Positions 8,811 to 19,754 of a DNA stretch of 64,000 nucleotides are shown piece after piece. The notes under the pieces were generated by a model that saw only the letters and a program-made list of their open reading frames with translations, searched no databases and was not told the origin of the DNA. Position numbers and translations under genes: made by a program. Source of the DNA: Clusia tigrina (lineage: Eukaryota; Arthropoda; Insecta; Diptera; Clusiidae); assembly GCA_920105625.2 (NCBI GenBank), contig OV050030.1, forward strand, positions 77,155,400 to 77,219,399, given 5' to 3'. Every line of letters starts with the position of its first letter. Position 1 is the stretch's first letter.

Positions 8811-11800
8811 TTGTGATATTTGTCAAAAAAATTTGAAACATAATTATTCATTAAAACGACATGTGAGAAGGGAACATAATTGTGATAATCTACAATGTTT
8901 ATCATGTAACCAAAAATTTAACATCCAAAGTGAATTTTTAAAACATCAACGATTAATACATCATACTAATAAAGAAACACAGCATTGTATTGTATGTGAT
9001 CAACATATTCAATTAAAGCATTGGATATATCATTTACGCACAAATACACATAAAGAAAATTTAAAACATATTACCTCGTGTTTTAATAATCGCATTGAAA
9101 GTTTATATTTGAAAATAATGATAAAGAAAATTTAATTCCTTAAGACTTTTTTAAGACAATTAAAAATGAAGCAACACAAATATTAAGAAATGCGTTAGAA
9201 AAACATATAAATATTAAATTTAATTGTAAATTGTTTGCTAAATATAAGTTGGTGAAAGATGAAGTGGAGTGCACAATAGAGCTGAAATCACATCAAACCA
9301 AAATGACAATAATACAAAAATCAACAGCAATAAATGACATTTTTAAACTTTATTCCGATCAATGTGATCTGCAATTAAAAATAATGAGTGAATTTCAGGA
9401 CTTTAATTGAAGTATCACATCTTGATATCAACATAAACGAATATAAACCGATAAAAGGATCGCAATATATACGCTTACCACATACCATATTAAAAAAAAC
9501 TTGTTTGTGTAAATATAAAAAAATCAGACGAATACTGCTTTAAATGGGCTATAATTTCAGCATTATATCCGGTCTCAAAGCATTCAAATAGACGTTCATC
9601 GTATAAAATCAACCATATCAGTTCAGATATTATATATCTAGAAAATAACATCCTATTAAATTTTACTAATTTAAATTTTCCACTCTCGGCTAACAAAATT
9701 AAAGATTTCAAATTAAGGAATCCACAACTTAGTTTAAACGTCTTTGGTTTAGATAATAATACCATTGCTGGACCATACTATTTTACACTAGAAGAAAAAA
9801 TCCATCACATCAATTTGTTGTTGTTGGAAGATAATGAAAGATCACATTATGTATGATTAAAAATATTTCAAGGTAAGTTAATACATAAATATATTGGTAA
9901 AAAAAAGGAAACACAAATTAGGAACTTTTTTTTGTAATTACAGATTAATCACAAGTCAAATAACAAAACATGACGGACAAACATACATGTGTACGCTGAT
10001 TTTGAATGTATTTTGGAGTCAGTAAATATTCATAATTCAACAAAAGTAAAATCAGTGCAAAAGCATATTCCTTTTGCTTATAGTTATTATATTAAGTGTG
10101 ATTACGATTCTAGTTTAGATATATTTAGAATATATTGTGGAGATGATTCATCAAAGCACTTTTTCCAAAGTTTAGTTAAGGATAGTTTAGACATTTATAA
10201 TAATTATTTAAGTCAAGTCAAACCAATGAATTCCTTAAATCCTATTCAACAGAAACGGCAACAGGAAGATAAAATTTGTCATATACGTGGAAATATTTTG
10301 TCTTTTGAAGATAGAGTAGCCGACCATTGCCATTTAAATGGTGAATATAGAGGACCTGCACACAACCAGTGCAATTTAGAATATCAGATTGCTAAGTTCA
10401 TTCAAATATTTTTCCATAATTTACGGCCTACGATTGTCATTTGTTTGTAAAGGAGCTTTCATCTTTTGAAGGTGACATAAACATTATTCCATTAAATAAG
10501 GAGTTGTGTTTGGCAAAGAAAATTTATGTAAATGATAAAGATACGATTGAACTTCGTTTTCTCGACTCATATAGGTTTATGCCATCAAGTTTAGAGAGCT
10601 TAGCAGGTTACTTAACCGATACAGATTTAAATGTTGTAAAATCGGTATATAATAATGATATTGAATTTAATTTAATGAAACGTAAGGGTGTCTTTCCCTA
10701 TGATTATCTTGATTCGATAGATCGTCTCAAGGACGCTTTTCTTCAATAAACTAAGTAATAATTCGTGTAGTGTAGCTGACTATGACCATGCGCAAAAAGT
10801 ATGGAATACATTCAAATGTGAAAGCTTATTAGACTATTTATTATTATATTTGAAAGTAGATGTCTTATTACCATGTGATGTCTTTGAAAATTTTAGAAAG
10901 TTATGTTCAAAAATTTATCAGATAGATACGTGACAATATTATACTACACCTGGTTTATCTTGGGATACAATGTTAAAAGCAACTCAGGGATGCAATGTTG
11001 AAAACAACTCAAATAAATTTAGAATTATTAACAGATATTAAAATGTATAATTTCATTAAGAGTGGAATTAGAAGAGGTATTGTTCAATGCAGCAAACGTC
11101 ATTCCATTGCTAACAATAAATATTTGAGTGATTATAATCCTAAAAAAGAATCAAATTATCTAATTTATCTTGATGTTAACAATTTATATGGTTATGGTAT
11201 GTTACAATATCTTCCATATGGTGGATTTGAGTGGGTTGAAGATATTAAAAATTTCGATATAAATAAAGTTAAAGATGATTCATCAGTTGGTTATATACTA
11301 GAAGTTGATTTAGAATATAAATCACCATTACATGACTATCGTAATGATTTGCCATTTTGTTCAGAAAACAAGAAAAATGGAAATATGAAACATATTAAGC
11401 TAATAACAGATTTAAATAATAAAGAAAAATACATAATTCACTATAGAACTCTTCAACAATGTCTTAGTCATGGCTTAGTTTTGAAAAAAGTTCATAAAAT
11501 TCTTAAATTTAATCAATCAGATTGGTTGAAAAAATACATTGATTTAAATAATCATCATAGAACGTTAGCAGAAACTGATTTTGTGAAAAATTTTTTCAAG
11601 TTAATGAATAATGCAGATTATGGTAAAAGTATGGAAAACGTAGATAAGAGAAAAGATGTTAAATTAGTATGTGAATGGGAAAGTCGAGGAAAGATGCTAG
11701 AGTAGCATAGCATAGCAAAGTTTAATTATCATAGTGCACTAAAGTTTTCTGACGTGATGATGGCAATTCAATTGAATAAAGTTAGCGCTGTTTACAATAA

Positions 11801-12112
11801 ACCAATTTATGTTGGTTCTGTGGTTTTAGATTATCAGAATGAAAAATGTATAATTTTCATTATGATTACATGAAACCTAAGTATCAACACAATATTAACT
11901 TCAACTACATGGATACTGATTCATTTATTTATGATATTAAGACAAATGATTTTTATGATGATATTCGTGATGATATTTATTCACATTTTGATTTGTCTGC
12001 ATATCCAATACAAAATGTTTTTAATTTTCCATTGGTGAACAAAAAAGTTTTAGGTATGTTTAAAGATGAATGTAATGGGAAAATAAATTTAAAAAATCAA
12101 AGGTATAACACA
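8811..12112 (+). pseudogene. protein-primed DNA polymerase B of Maverick type (sense copy)
   Basis: Domains in order: C2H2 zinc fingers (8811-9060: CDIC...H...H, CLSC...H, CIVC...H); a degenerate region with the block YKPIKGSQYIRLP and, further on, NVFGLDNN and HINLLLLE (9420-9850); a 71-bp intron; the exonuclease domain with ADFECIL (9995-10015); a DHCHLNGEYRG/AHNQCN zinc cluster like endonuclease VII (10320-10375); LDSYRFMPSSL (10563-10595); and TTPGLSWDTML (about 10945). Polymerase motif A is YLDVNNLYGYGM (11164-11202), motif B is LMNNADYGKSMEN (about 11600), and motif C is YMDTDS (11906-11923). The gene ends abruptly at the inversion junction, so its C-terminus is lost. Stops (e.g. TGA near 10931) and frameshifts break it. 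This enzyme would copy the element from a terminal protein primer. Confidence 0.85.
9873..9943 (+). other. 71-bp GT-AG intron in polB
   Basis: Exon end TTTCAAG, then GTAAGTT; the 3' side is a T-rich tract, TGTAATTACAG, then ATTAATCACAAG. Skipping it joins ...KNISR-like code to LITSQITKHDGQTYMC. The mirror copy (12868-12938, minus) has the same length and sites. A spliceosomal intron fits a nuclear, host-adapted gene. Confidence 0.7.
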
Positions 12113-12116
12113 ATCT
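10689..12116 (+). other. single-copy loop of the Maverick fold-back
   Basis: These 1428 bp lie between the inverted arms and hold the polymerase motifs A, B and C. At 12112-12117 the code for KINLKNQRYNT runs into reversed sequence that mirrors 10688 and downstream. The loop is the only part of the element without a second copy. Confidence 0.8.
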
Positions 12117-14026
12117 CCCTTACGTTTCATTAAATTAAATTCAATATCATTATTATATACCGATTTTACAACATTTAAATCTGTATCGGTTAAGTAACCT
12201 GCTAAGCTCTCTAAACTTGATGGCATAAACCTATATGAGTCGAGAAAACGAAGTTCAATTGTATCTTTATCATTTACATAAATTTTCTTTGCCAAAGACA
12301 CACACAACTCCTTATTTAATGGAATAATGTTTATGTCACCTTCTAAAGATGAAAGCTCCTTTACAAACAAATGACAATCGTAGGCCGTAAATTATGGAAA
12401 AATATTTGAATGAACTTAGCAATCTGATATTCTAAATTGCACTGGTTGTGTGCAGGTCCTCTATATTCACCATTTAAATGGCAATGGTCGGCTACTCTAT
12501 CTTCAAAAGACAAAATATTTCCACGTATATGACAAATTTTATCTTCCTGTTGCCGTTTCTGTTGAATAGGATTTAAGGAATTCATTGGTTTGACTTGACT
12601 TAAATAATTATTATAAATGTCTAAACTATCCTTAACTAAACTTTGGAAAAAGTTCTTTGATGAATCATCTCCACAATATATTCTAAATATATCTAAACTA
12701 GAATCGTAATCACACTTAATATAATAACTATAAGCAAAAGGAATATGCTTTTGCACTGATTTTACTTTTGTTGAATTATGAATATTTACTGACTCCAAAA
12801 TACATTCAAAATCAGCGTACACATGTATGTTTGTCCGTCATGTTTTGTTATTTGACTTGTGATTAATCTGTAATTACAAAAAAAAGTTCCTAATTTGTGT
12901 TTCCTTTTTTTTACCAATATATTTATGTATTACCTTACCTTGAAATATTTTTAATCATACATAATGTGATCTTTCATTATCTTCCCACAACAACAAATTG
13001 ATGTGATGGATTTTTTCTTCTAGTGTAAAATATTATGGTCCAGCAATGGTATTATTATCTAAACCAAAGATGTTTAAACTAATTTGTGGATTCCTTAATT
13101 TGAAATCTTTAATTTTGTTAACCGAGAGTGGAAAATTTAAATTAGTAAAATTTAATAGGATGTTATTTTCTAGATATATAATAACTGAACTGATATGGTT
13201 GATTTTATACGATGAACGTCTATTTGAATGCTTTGAGACCGGATATAATGCTGATATTATAGCCCATTTAAAGCAATATTCGTCTGAATTTTTTATATTT
13301 ACACACGCATGTTTTTTTAATATGGAATGTGGTAAGCGTATATATTGCGAATTTATATTCGTTTATGTTGATATCAAGATGTGATACTTCATTAAAGTCC
13401 TGAAATTCACTCATTTTTTTTAATAGCAGATCACATTAATCGGAATAAAGTTTAAAAATGTCATTTATTGCTGTTGATTTTTGTATTATTGTCATTTTGG
13501 TTTGATGTGATTTCAGCTCTATTGTGCACTCCACTTCATCTTTCACCAACATATATTAGCAAACAATTCACAATTAAATTTAATATTTATATGTTTTTCT
13601 AACGCATTTCTTAAAATTTGTGTTGCTTCATTTTTAATTGTCTTAAAAAAGTCTTCAGGAATTAAATTTTCTTTATCATTATTTTCAAATATAAACGTTT
13701 CAATGCGATTATTAAAACACGATGTAATATGTTTTAAATTGCTATTTAACATATTACCTTACACCACAATTTTCTTTATGTGGATTTGTGCGTAAATGAT
13801 ATGTCCAATGCTTTAATTGAATATGTTGATCACATACAATACAATGCTGTGTTTCTTTATTAGTATGATGTATTAATCGTTGATGTTTTAAAAATTCACT
13901 TTGGATGTTAAATTTTTGGTTACATGATAAACATTGTAGATTATCACAATTATGTTCCATTCTCACATGTCGTTTTAATGAATAATTATGTTTGAAATTT
14001 TTTTTACAAATATCACAACGAAATTT
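12117..14026 (-). pseudogene. DNA polymerase B 5' half, mirror copy
   Basis: On the minus strand it starts with the C2H2 region KFRCDICKKNFKHNYSLKRH (14017 down), then CLSCNQKF and CIVCDQHI fingers (13754-13966). It continues through IPEDFFKTIKNEATQILRN (13543-13752), the region antisense to 13046-13384, the mirror intron (12868-12938), and the exonuclease domain ADFECIL with the DHCHLNGEYRG cluster (12361-12822). It ends in LDSYRFMPSSLESLAGYL (12089-12370). At the inversion point the frame leaves the gene and ends as DCVIPLIF. It has no polymerase motifs A-C. Its breaks differ from those of the sense copy, for instance an intact first finger here but CQKN in the left arm. Confidence 0.85.
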
Positions 14027-14068
14027 ATTTTGGTTTTAGAAAGAAAGCACAAAAGGATATATGTATAT

Positions 14069-14225
14069 GTTGAAATATCATTTACATATGCATTCTAAAG
14101 ATATGGCAACATCATCAATCATATGTTTATGTTTTGACGTTTCTATATCATTGCTGTCATATTTTTGTAATGTCAATTTTATTTTTTTTACATCGTCCCT
14201 TCCGTTTTTGTAAAGCTCAAGAGAT
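14069..14225 (+). repeat. 5' LTR of copia A, 3'-truncated
   Basis: Matches 17843-18004 with small indels (a CATCAAACTG stretch is missing). Homology stops after CAAGAGATAAGA, where gag code begins abruptly. Confidence 0.85.
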
Positions 14226-17200
14226 AAGAGTCGGTTGAGGATTAACCAGTTACACCTCATTAGACAATGTACAACAGCAACTGAAATGAGGACAAGCCTG
14301 CAAAATTACCACGAAAGGAAATCCTTAAGCAACAAGTACAGTGTAATGAGAAACATCTGCAGCTTAATTTTAAATGAAGATGGTGATGCTGAATTGCACA
14401 TTGGAGTTATGAGGGACCTGTTTTTAAAATAAAAAAATTTAGGCGAAGATGCATTTAGCGAAAACTGGAATATTGCCATGCTTTTAAGTAGCCTGCCACA
14501 AAGTTTCAACAATTTAATTACAGCCCTGGAATCTCGAACTGAAGATGAGCTTACTATAACGTACGTAGAAGCAAACATTATTGAGGAGTACACAAGAAGA
14601 AAAAATGGTGACAGTGGTGTCTCGCAGAAAGCTATGGTTGCAGCAAAACGTGATTTCAACAGATCGAGCAATAATTTTGAGTGTTTTTTTTTGCCGCAGA
14701 AAAGGTCACATAAAAAAGGATTGTGGCAAGTATAAAGACTGGAAGAGGAAGCATGATAGGCAGAAGGCAATTATGGTTTCAAACGAGTTCTGTCTGATAA
14801 CCACAAATGGGTCTGAAAGCTGGATAATAGACTCAGGTGCATCGTGTCATATCTGTAATGATCGGCAAGTATTTACGGAGCTAAATAAAAAAGTGAAAAA
14901 AGAAATAGTTTTGGCAAATGGTCAAAAAATGCTATCATGTGGTGAAGGAACTGTAAAAATTAAATTCAAGAAAAGCGAAACAAATTTTAACATCATAAAT
15001 CTTTCAAAAGTTTTATACGTTCCCACCATAAGCCTCAACATATTATCCGTAAAACAGCTGACATAAAATGGCTGTCAATTAATTTTCAAAAAGAGCAGAT
15101 GCATCGTAAAAAAGAACAACGAAATTGTTATGTCAGCTGAAACATCTGAAGCTCGTATCATGTAAAAAAAAGTGTATTCATCATTGGCATAAAATATTGG
15201 GTCATCGACATATGGAAGCTATAAAGGTAATGGAAAAAAGTAATTTGGCCAAAGGTATTCACAATGAAAAATGCAACAAAAATGAGAGCTGTGAAATATG
15301 TCCACTTGGTAAGTCTGCACGTTTACCATTTCCAAAAAAGTCAGGATTAACCTCAAAAGCAATATTTGACTTGGTCCATACCGACCTGTGTGGTCCTATG
15401 GAGATGCCTACTCCAAGTGAAAATAAGTACATACTTACTTTCATAGACGACTACAGTCGTTATTGCCAAATATATCTTTTAAAGAACAAAACTGATGTAT
15501 GTGATAAAATTAAAAATTATGTAGCATCTATTTTTAATAATTTTCAGAAAAAGCCAAAGATATTCCGATCAGACAGAGGCAAGGAGTATGTAAACAAAGA
15601 CGTAGTGGAATATTTAAATAAAGAAGGTATACACATGCAATACACAGCTGGATACAGTCCCGAACAAAATGGCGTAGCAGAACGCAAAAGCAGTTCGCTC
15701 ATTGAGATGGTCAGATGCATGCTAGCTGAATCAAAGTTTCCAAGAGAGTTATGGGGAGAAGCGGTATGTACAGCAAATTATCTTCAAAATCGAATTAATA
15801 CCAGAGTTACAGGAGTTACACCGTACGAGCAAATGTTTGGTAAGATCCCAGATTTGTGTCACGTTCGTTTATTTGGTGAAACAGGTTTTGTACACATCCC
15901 AAAAGTATAGCGAAGAAAGCTGTGTGAAAAGTCAACAAAAATGACTTAAATTCAAAGGCCTATAGAATGTGTGACAAAGACAGAAAATTCACATATCCCG
16001 TGATGTAACATTTACTGGTAAGCTCACAAACATTGAAGAAGAAGAAATTACTGTCAACTCTAAATTGGATAAAGAAGAGGCTATTGAAGTAGTATTCAAA
16101 GAAAGCTGTAAAACTGAAGATGCTGATGAAACCGTAAACGAGTCTGAAGAAGAAGAAGAAAAAGAAGACTAGAATTCTATTAGCAATCCAGAAAGCGATG
16201 AAAATGAAGATTTAAATGGTCTGGAACAAAATGGAAATGTTCATCAAAATGAAACACCTGTAAGGAAATCAGATCGTTTAACAAAAGGTAAAACTCCAAA
16301 CAGATTTTTATGTACTGCAGTTGAAAATACGCCAGAAAGTTATGAAGAAGCCATTAAAAATAAAGAAAGTGCAAATTGGATAAAAGCTATGAGAAGTGAA
16401 ATACAGTCGATGAAAAATAGCGATGTGTGGGAGCTTGTGAACAGACGGAAGGGACGTAATGTCATTGGTTCAAGGTGGGTATTTAAGCTAGGCTTGTTGC
16501 ACAAGGTTTTACGCAACAATACGGAGTTGATTACGAAAACGTTTTTGCACCAGTCGTATCCCAAACTACATTGAGGACTTTGTTCGCTATTTGCGGTAAA
16601 CATAAATATTTGGTTCATCATATAGATTGTAAAACAGCTTTTCTAAACAGTAAATTGTCGGAAGAAATTTACATGGAGCAACCAAAAGGTTTCGAAGAAG
16701 GTAAAAATCAAAAAATTGTATGTCGCTTGAAAAAATCTCTATATGGGCTAAAGCAGTCAGCACGATCGTGGAATCAAACCTTACACAACGTATTGGTCAA
16801 CTATAAATTTCAACAAAACAGTGTAGATCCATCCCTTTATATATCTTCAGAAGGGGTAGTAGTTACTTTCATTTTAATTTACGTTGATGTCATACTGATT
16901 GGTTCCGGTAATGCAGCGGAAATAAATAAAGTAAAAAATATTTTGGGAAATTCGTTCAAAATTCGAGATTTGGGTCCAATTAAAAATTTTCTTGGATTAC
17001 AAATAGAGCGCTCAACATAAGGTTTCTATTCTATTTCGCAATCGCAGTATATTGAAAAGGTTCTACAGGAAACCGGTCTTGAAAATGCAAAACCGTCAGC
17101 TGTTCTAATTGAGATGTCGTATGGAAAATCATCAACAACTTTTAATTTGCTAAATAACAACAAGAATTTTCAGAAATTGATTGGATGTTTATTATACATA

Positions 17201-17835
17201 TCACTTAATTCTAGACCTGACATCACAGCAGCAGTCAACATTCTTAGTCAGAAGACAAGCAATCCGAATGAAGAAGATTGGGCAGAGCTCAAAAGAGTTG
17301 CAAAATATTTAAAAGGTAGCATTAACATAAAATTAAATATCATTCCAGATGACGAGACAATTTTAACCGGCTATTCGGATGCCAACTGGGGCGAAGACAG
17401 AAACATCAGAAAGTCTAATAGCGGTTATATCTCAAGGTTTATGGCGCTATAATTTCATGGGCTTGCCGTAAACAAACATGTGTGGCTTTGTCTTCAACAG
17501 AAGCCGAACTTATCGCGCTTGCTGAATCCGCTAAGGAAGCTTTATGTTTAAAGCAAATTCTTCAGGATTTTGGAGAAAATGTCACTGGTCCAATTATCAT
17601 AAATGAGGACAACCAAAGCTGTATCAAAATTGTCGAGGGTTTTAAATTAAATAATAGGACGAAGCACATCGACATAAAATACCATTTCATCAAGAATTAC
17701 ATCTCCAAAGGCAATATTAAATGCAAATATTTACCAACGGATCAAATGGAAGCAGATCTTTTAACAAAACCGCTTCCAGCATCAAAAATCAAAAACATTC
17801 GAGAGAAGTTAAAACTTTACGGCAATTTAGAATGA
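14226..17835 (+). pseudogene. copia A gag-pol remnant
   Basis: Gag (14235-14735) has a UBN2-like helical region (MLLSSLPQSFNNLITALESR). A zinc knuckle CFFCRRKGHIKKDC and protease motif WIIDSGASCHIC lie in 14581-15066. Integrase (15125-15910) has HKILGHRH...CEICPLGK and all catalytic blocks: HTDLCGP, RSDRGKEYV, EQNGVAERK. RT lies in 16389-17020 (HHIDCKTAFLNSKL, RLKKSLYGLKQSARSW). The catalytic box reads YVDV, with the second aspartate codon changed to GTC at 16889-16891. RNase H is in 17114-17835 (GYSDANWGED, LSSTEAELIAL, KHIDIKYHFI, DLLTKPLP). Several frameshifts split the polyprotein. With the YVDV change and missing 5' region it is dead. Confidence 0.9.
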
Positions 17836-17842
17836 GAAGGGG

Positions 17843-18078
17843 TGTTGAAATATCATTTACATATGCATTCTAAAGATATGGCAACATCATCAATCATATG
17901 TTTATGTTTTGACGTTTCTATATCATTGCCATCAAACTGTCATATTTTTGTAATGTCAATTTTATTTCTTTTTACATCGTCCCTTCCGTTTTTGTAAAGC
18001 TCAAGAGATAAGACGTTCTTTGCCAATAAAGCTATATTTATTTAATATTATATAACACATCAAAAGTCTTTTTCTATA
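17843..18078 (+). repeat. 3' LTR of copia A, 236 bp
   Basis: Begins TGTTGAAATATC, contains CCAATAAAGC (possible polyadenylation signal) near 18030, and ends before the GTATA duplication at 18079. The terminal dinucleotide is TA rather than CA. Confidence 0.75.
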
Positions 18079-18083
18079 GTATA

Positions 18084-18248
18084 TTATAGTTATGTATTTC
18101 CTTTAAGCAAAAAGCGAAGGTATACCAGTTCTGCTTCAATGCCAATGTGGTTTTAGAAAAAAAGCACAAAAGGATATATATATATATATATTATAGTTAT
18201 GTATTTCCTTTAAGCAAAAAGCGAAGGTATACCAATTCTGCTTCAATG
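18084..18248. repeat. 107-bp tandem duplication next to copia A
   Basis: TTATAGTTATGTATTTCC... starts at 18084 and again at 18191. The first copy ends with GGTTTTAGAAAAAAAGCACAAAAGG, the sequence also present left of copia at 14030-14055, and is followed by (TA)n. The Maverick arm was therefore duplicated around the copia insertion site. Confidence 0.8.
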
Positions 18249-18419
18249 CCAATTTAGGAGTGTAAATCCTCCATCATCACCTCGCTTTTTATACAATTTT
18301 TCCATCACTAATCCTTATCTAAGCAGGAAGTGTATTCTTCACCACTTTTCGACATAAATATTATTCTTATTATTCACCACTTTTCATACATAAATATCAT
18401 GACAAAAGCTTGCAACCTA

Positions 18420-18790
18420 CATGATGTATGGATGATCGTCGTTTGTGGGCAATTTACATGCAAATTTTGCTCATTTGAGTTTGACTGCCAACGTGTGAAG
18501 ATGTGTGCGGAAAAAAATAATAAATATGCGTTTCTGCTGGAGTCCCTTGAATGCTACTGTACTATTTTTTTTGTGCCTTTCTTTTATCCAAAATCTATTT
18601 TTTTACATTTTTTCCTTGCACAATACAAGCGCCAGCGCACACAAAACTTCGTCCTCCGACAAAGGCATGACAACCTCACTCAACGACGATTATGAAAAAA
18701 TGATGATCTTCGATTTTGATCACTCGTCTGTGGCGGAGCTTCATTCAACACGTACACGAATGAGTATGATCATGATGTATCGTCTATGGG
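18420..18790. other. right-arm block without left-arm counterpart
   Basis: Both sides of this block match the left arm (7595-7640 and 7380-7440), but the 370 bp between do not match the 150 bp at 7443-7590. Two overlapping plus frames cross it (18330-18695, 18505-18816) and neither resembles a known protein. Confidence 0.6.
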
Positions 18791-19016
18791 CGCCAAACGC
18801 TCAGCTACTTAACTGATAAGAAATCGAAATAAGTTTTTCTTACTTTAATTGTTAGAACTACATATTTTCAATAACATATGCACAAAAATTTGCATAGGAG
18901 CATTCGGACGCCTGTACTCATCACATAAAAATATTTCAATAATAATATAACGCACACGCGCCGCAATACATACAATATATTTACATTCATACTCGTATAT
19001 GTATATAATGTATACA

Positions 19017-19240
19017 GACACAACTAATTCAAAAATTCTATGCTGTGGTTGCCTCTTACCCTCTACTATTTCATCAGCTCTTATCATCAAACACTCAGAA
19101 CCAGCCCTGTCCCACCCCCCTCAGGTCCATACACAAGTCCATCAATCCCATCATAAATGCCATGCCAAAAACTATTGATAGATTTGAGTCTATGCTCAAG
19201 TCCTTCAATCTCGTGATAAATGCCATGACACAAACCAAAC
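19017..19240. other. extra 225 bp in right TIR
   Basis: Absent from the left TIR between 7210 and 7230. Holds an internal direct repeat (ATAAATGCCATGCCAAAAAC near 19155, GATAAATGCCATGACACAAAC near 19212) and a C-rich stretch. Origin unknown. Confidence 0.55.
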
Positions 19241-19440
19241 AATAAGTTTACCGGAAAGCTTGCAATCTATCTATGACGTCATCACATAAAAGCTTTTACT
19301 TTGCACCGAAAACTATGACGTCATTCCATTGTTCGAGCGAGAAGAACATATATAAATACAATAAGTGCGAAAGAGACAGGATGCCATGAACCGCATTTTG
19401 TATGAAAAATGTGGTCTGGAACTGTCATATTTATACTACT

Positions 19441-19540
19441 CCCAAATAGGAAAGTTGCAAATTTATTTCTGACATTACCAAGGAAACATCCTCGATCATT
19501 GGTTGTGCTAATCGCAGGGCATACCTAACTCTCATCTATT
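19441..19540 (+). pseudogene. R1/LOA-like ORF2, C-terminal continuation
   Basis: After the second CCCAAA the plus frame reads NRKVANLFLTLPRKHPRSLV and then VLIAGH. This is the conserved block that follows RNase H in R1/LOA/jockey-type ORF2 (a basic stretch, then L-GH). It picks up exactly where 6970-7000 (KCFLESP) stopped, so the Maverick is inserted in this gene. A TAA follows the block; no later code is recognised. Confidence 0.75.
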
Positions 19541-19754
19541 CCCCAAATAAGACCAATATAAATAAAATTTTTAAACTCATAAAAACCACGAATTTATACT
19601 CATATTTAGCCAAAGTTAACATACTTTAAAAGTTTAAAGGACGCCCTAACATATCCAACTATTATAAATAATAAAACTTATTAGACATTAGAACATAAGG
19701 ATCTCGTAGCATCTAAACAACAATTAAGTACATAATATTTGCAAAAACGATATC
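19541..19754. other. intergenic stretch
   Basis: AT-rich; presumably the 3' tail of the R1-like element, but no poly(A) or other signature is clear. Confidence 0.4.

Larger units (their letters stand above)
7001..10688 (+). repeat. left arm of the Maverick inverted duplication
   Basis: Outer part 7001-7824 is non-coding TIR: two close TGACGTCA-containing stretches near 7110 and 7155, and the paired GTGGTGAATAATATG/GTGGTGAAGAATAC motif near 7630-7670. A mariner interrupts it at 7825-8767. From 8811 the arm is polymerase code. Homology to the right arm stops after AACGTAAGGG at 10688. The block 7443-7590 has no counterpart in the right arm, where unrelated sequence (18420-18790) takes its place. 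Confidence 0.88.
14069..18078 (+). mobile_element. copia-type LTR retrotransposon (family A), 4.0 kb
   Basis: The direct repeat GTATA at 14064-14068 and 18079-18083 is the target duplication. Excising the element restores the sequence seen in the left Maverick arm. The 5' LTR begins TGTTGAAATAT at 14069; the 3' LTR begins at 17843 after the polypurine run GAGAAGGGG. The 5' LTR shares only its first 157 bp with the 3' LTR. Its end, the primer site and the start of gag are deleted. The element interrupts the right Maverick arm. Confidence 0.88.
7001..19440. mobile_element. Maverick/Polinton-type fold-back element, 12.4 kb
   Basis: The ends are AGT...ACT. A 6-bp direct repeat CCCAAA lies immediately outside both ends (6995-7000 and 19441-19446); a 6-bp duplication is a Polinton hallmark. 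Terminal inverted repeats extend far inward: 7001-10688 matches 12117-19440 in reverse, leaving a single-copy loop of 10689-12116. The only gene is a DNA polymerase B, present as sense code plus a partial mirror copy. No integrase, packaging ATPase, protease or capsid gene is visible. Removing a mariner (left arm) and a copia element (right arm) leaves arms of about 2.75 kb each. It is inserted in the RNase H/C-terminal region of the R1-like ORF2, which reads on across it. Confidence 0.85.
12117..19440 (-). repeat. right arm of the Maverick inverted duplication
   Basis: This is the mirror of 7001-10688. It carries polymerase code at 12117-14026 (minus), a copia insertion at 14069-18078, a 107-bp tandem duplication at 18084-18248, a replaced block 18420-18790, an extra 225 bp at about 19017-19240, and the TIR end at 19440. 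Polymerase parts of the two arms are nearly identical; for example they differ by a 6-bp indel in NKELC(VS)LAKK. Confidence 0.88.

Noticed and set aside
9490..9765. Minus-strand 91-codon frame (and its mirror 13046-13384 plus) as a separate gene
   Set aside because: The opposite strand gives conserved polB-region code (NVFGLDNN, HINLLLLE); this frame is its antisense shadow kept in both arms.
18330..18816. Two overlapping plus frames of over 100 codons in the replaced block
   Set aside because: No domain, F/K-rich or biased composition, they overlap each other, and no counterpart exists in the other arm.
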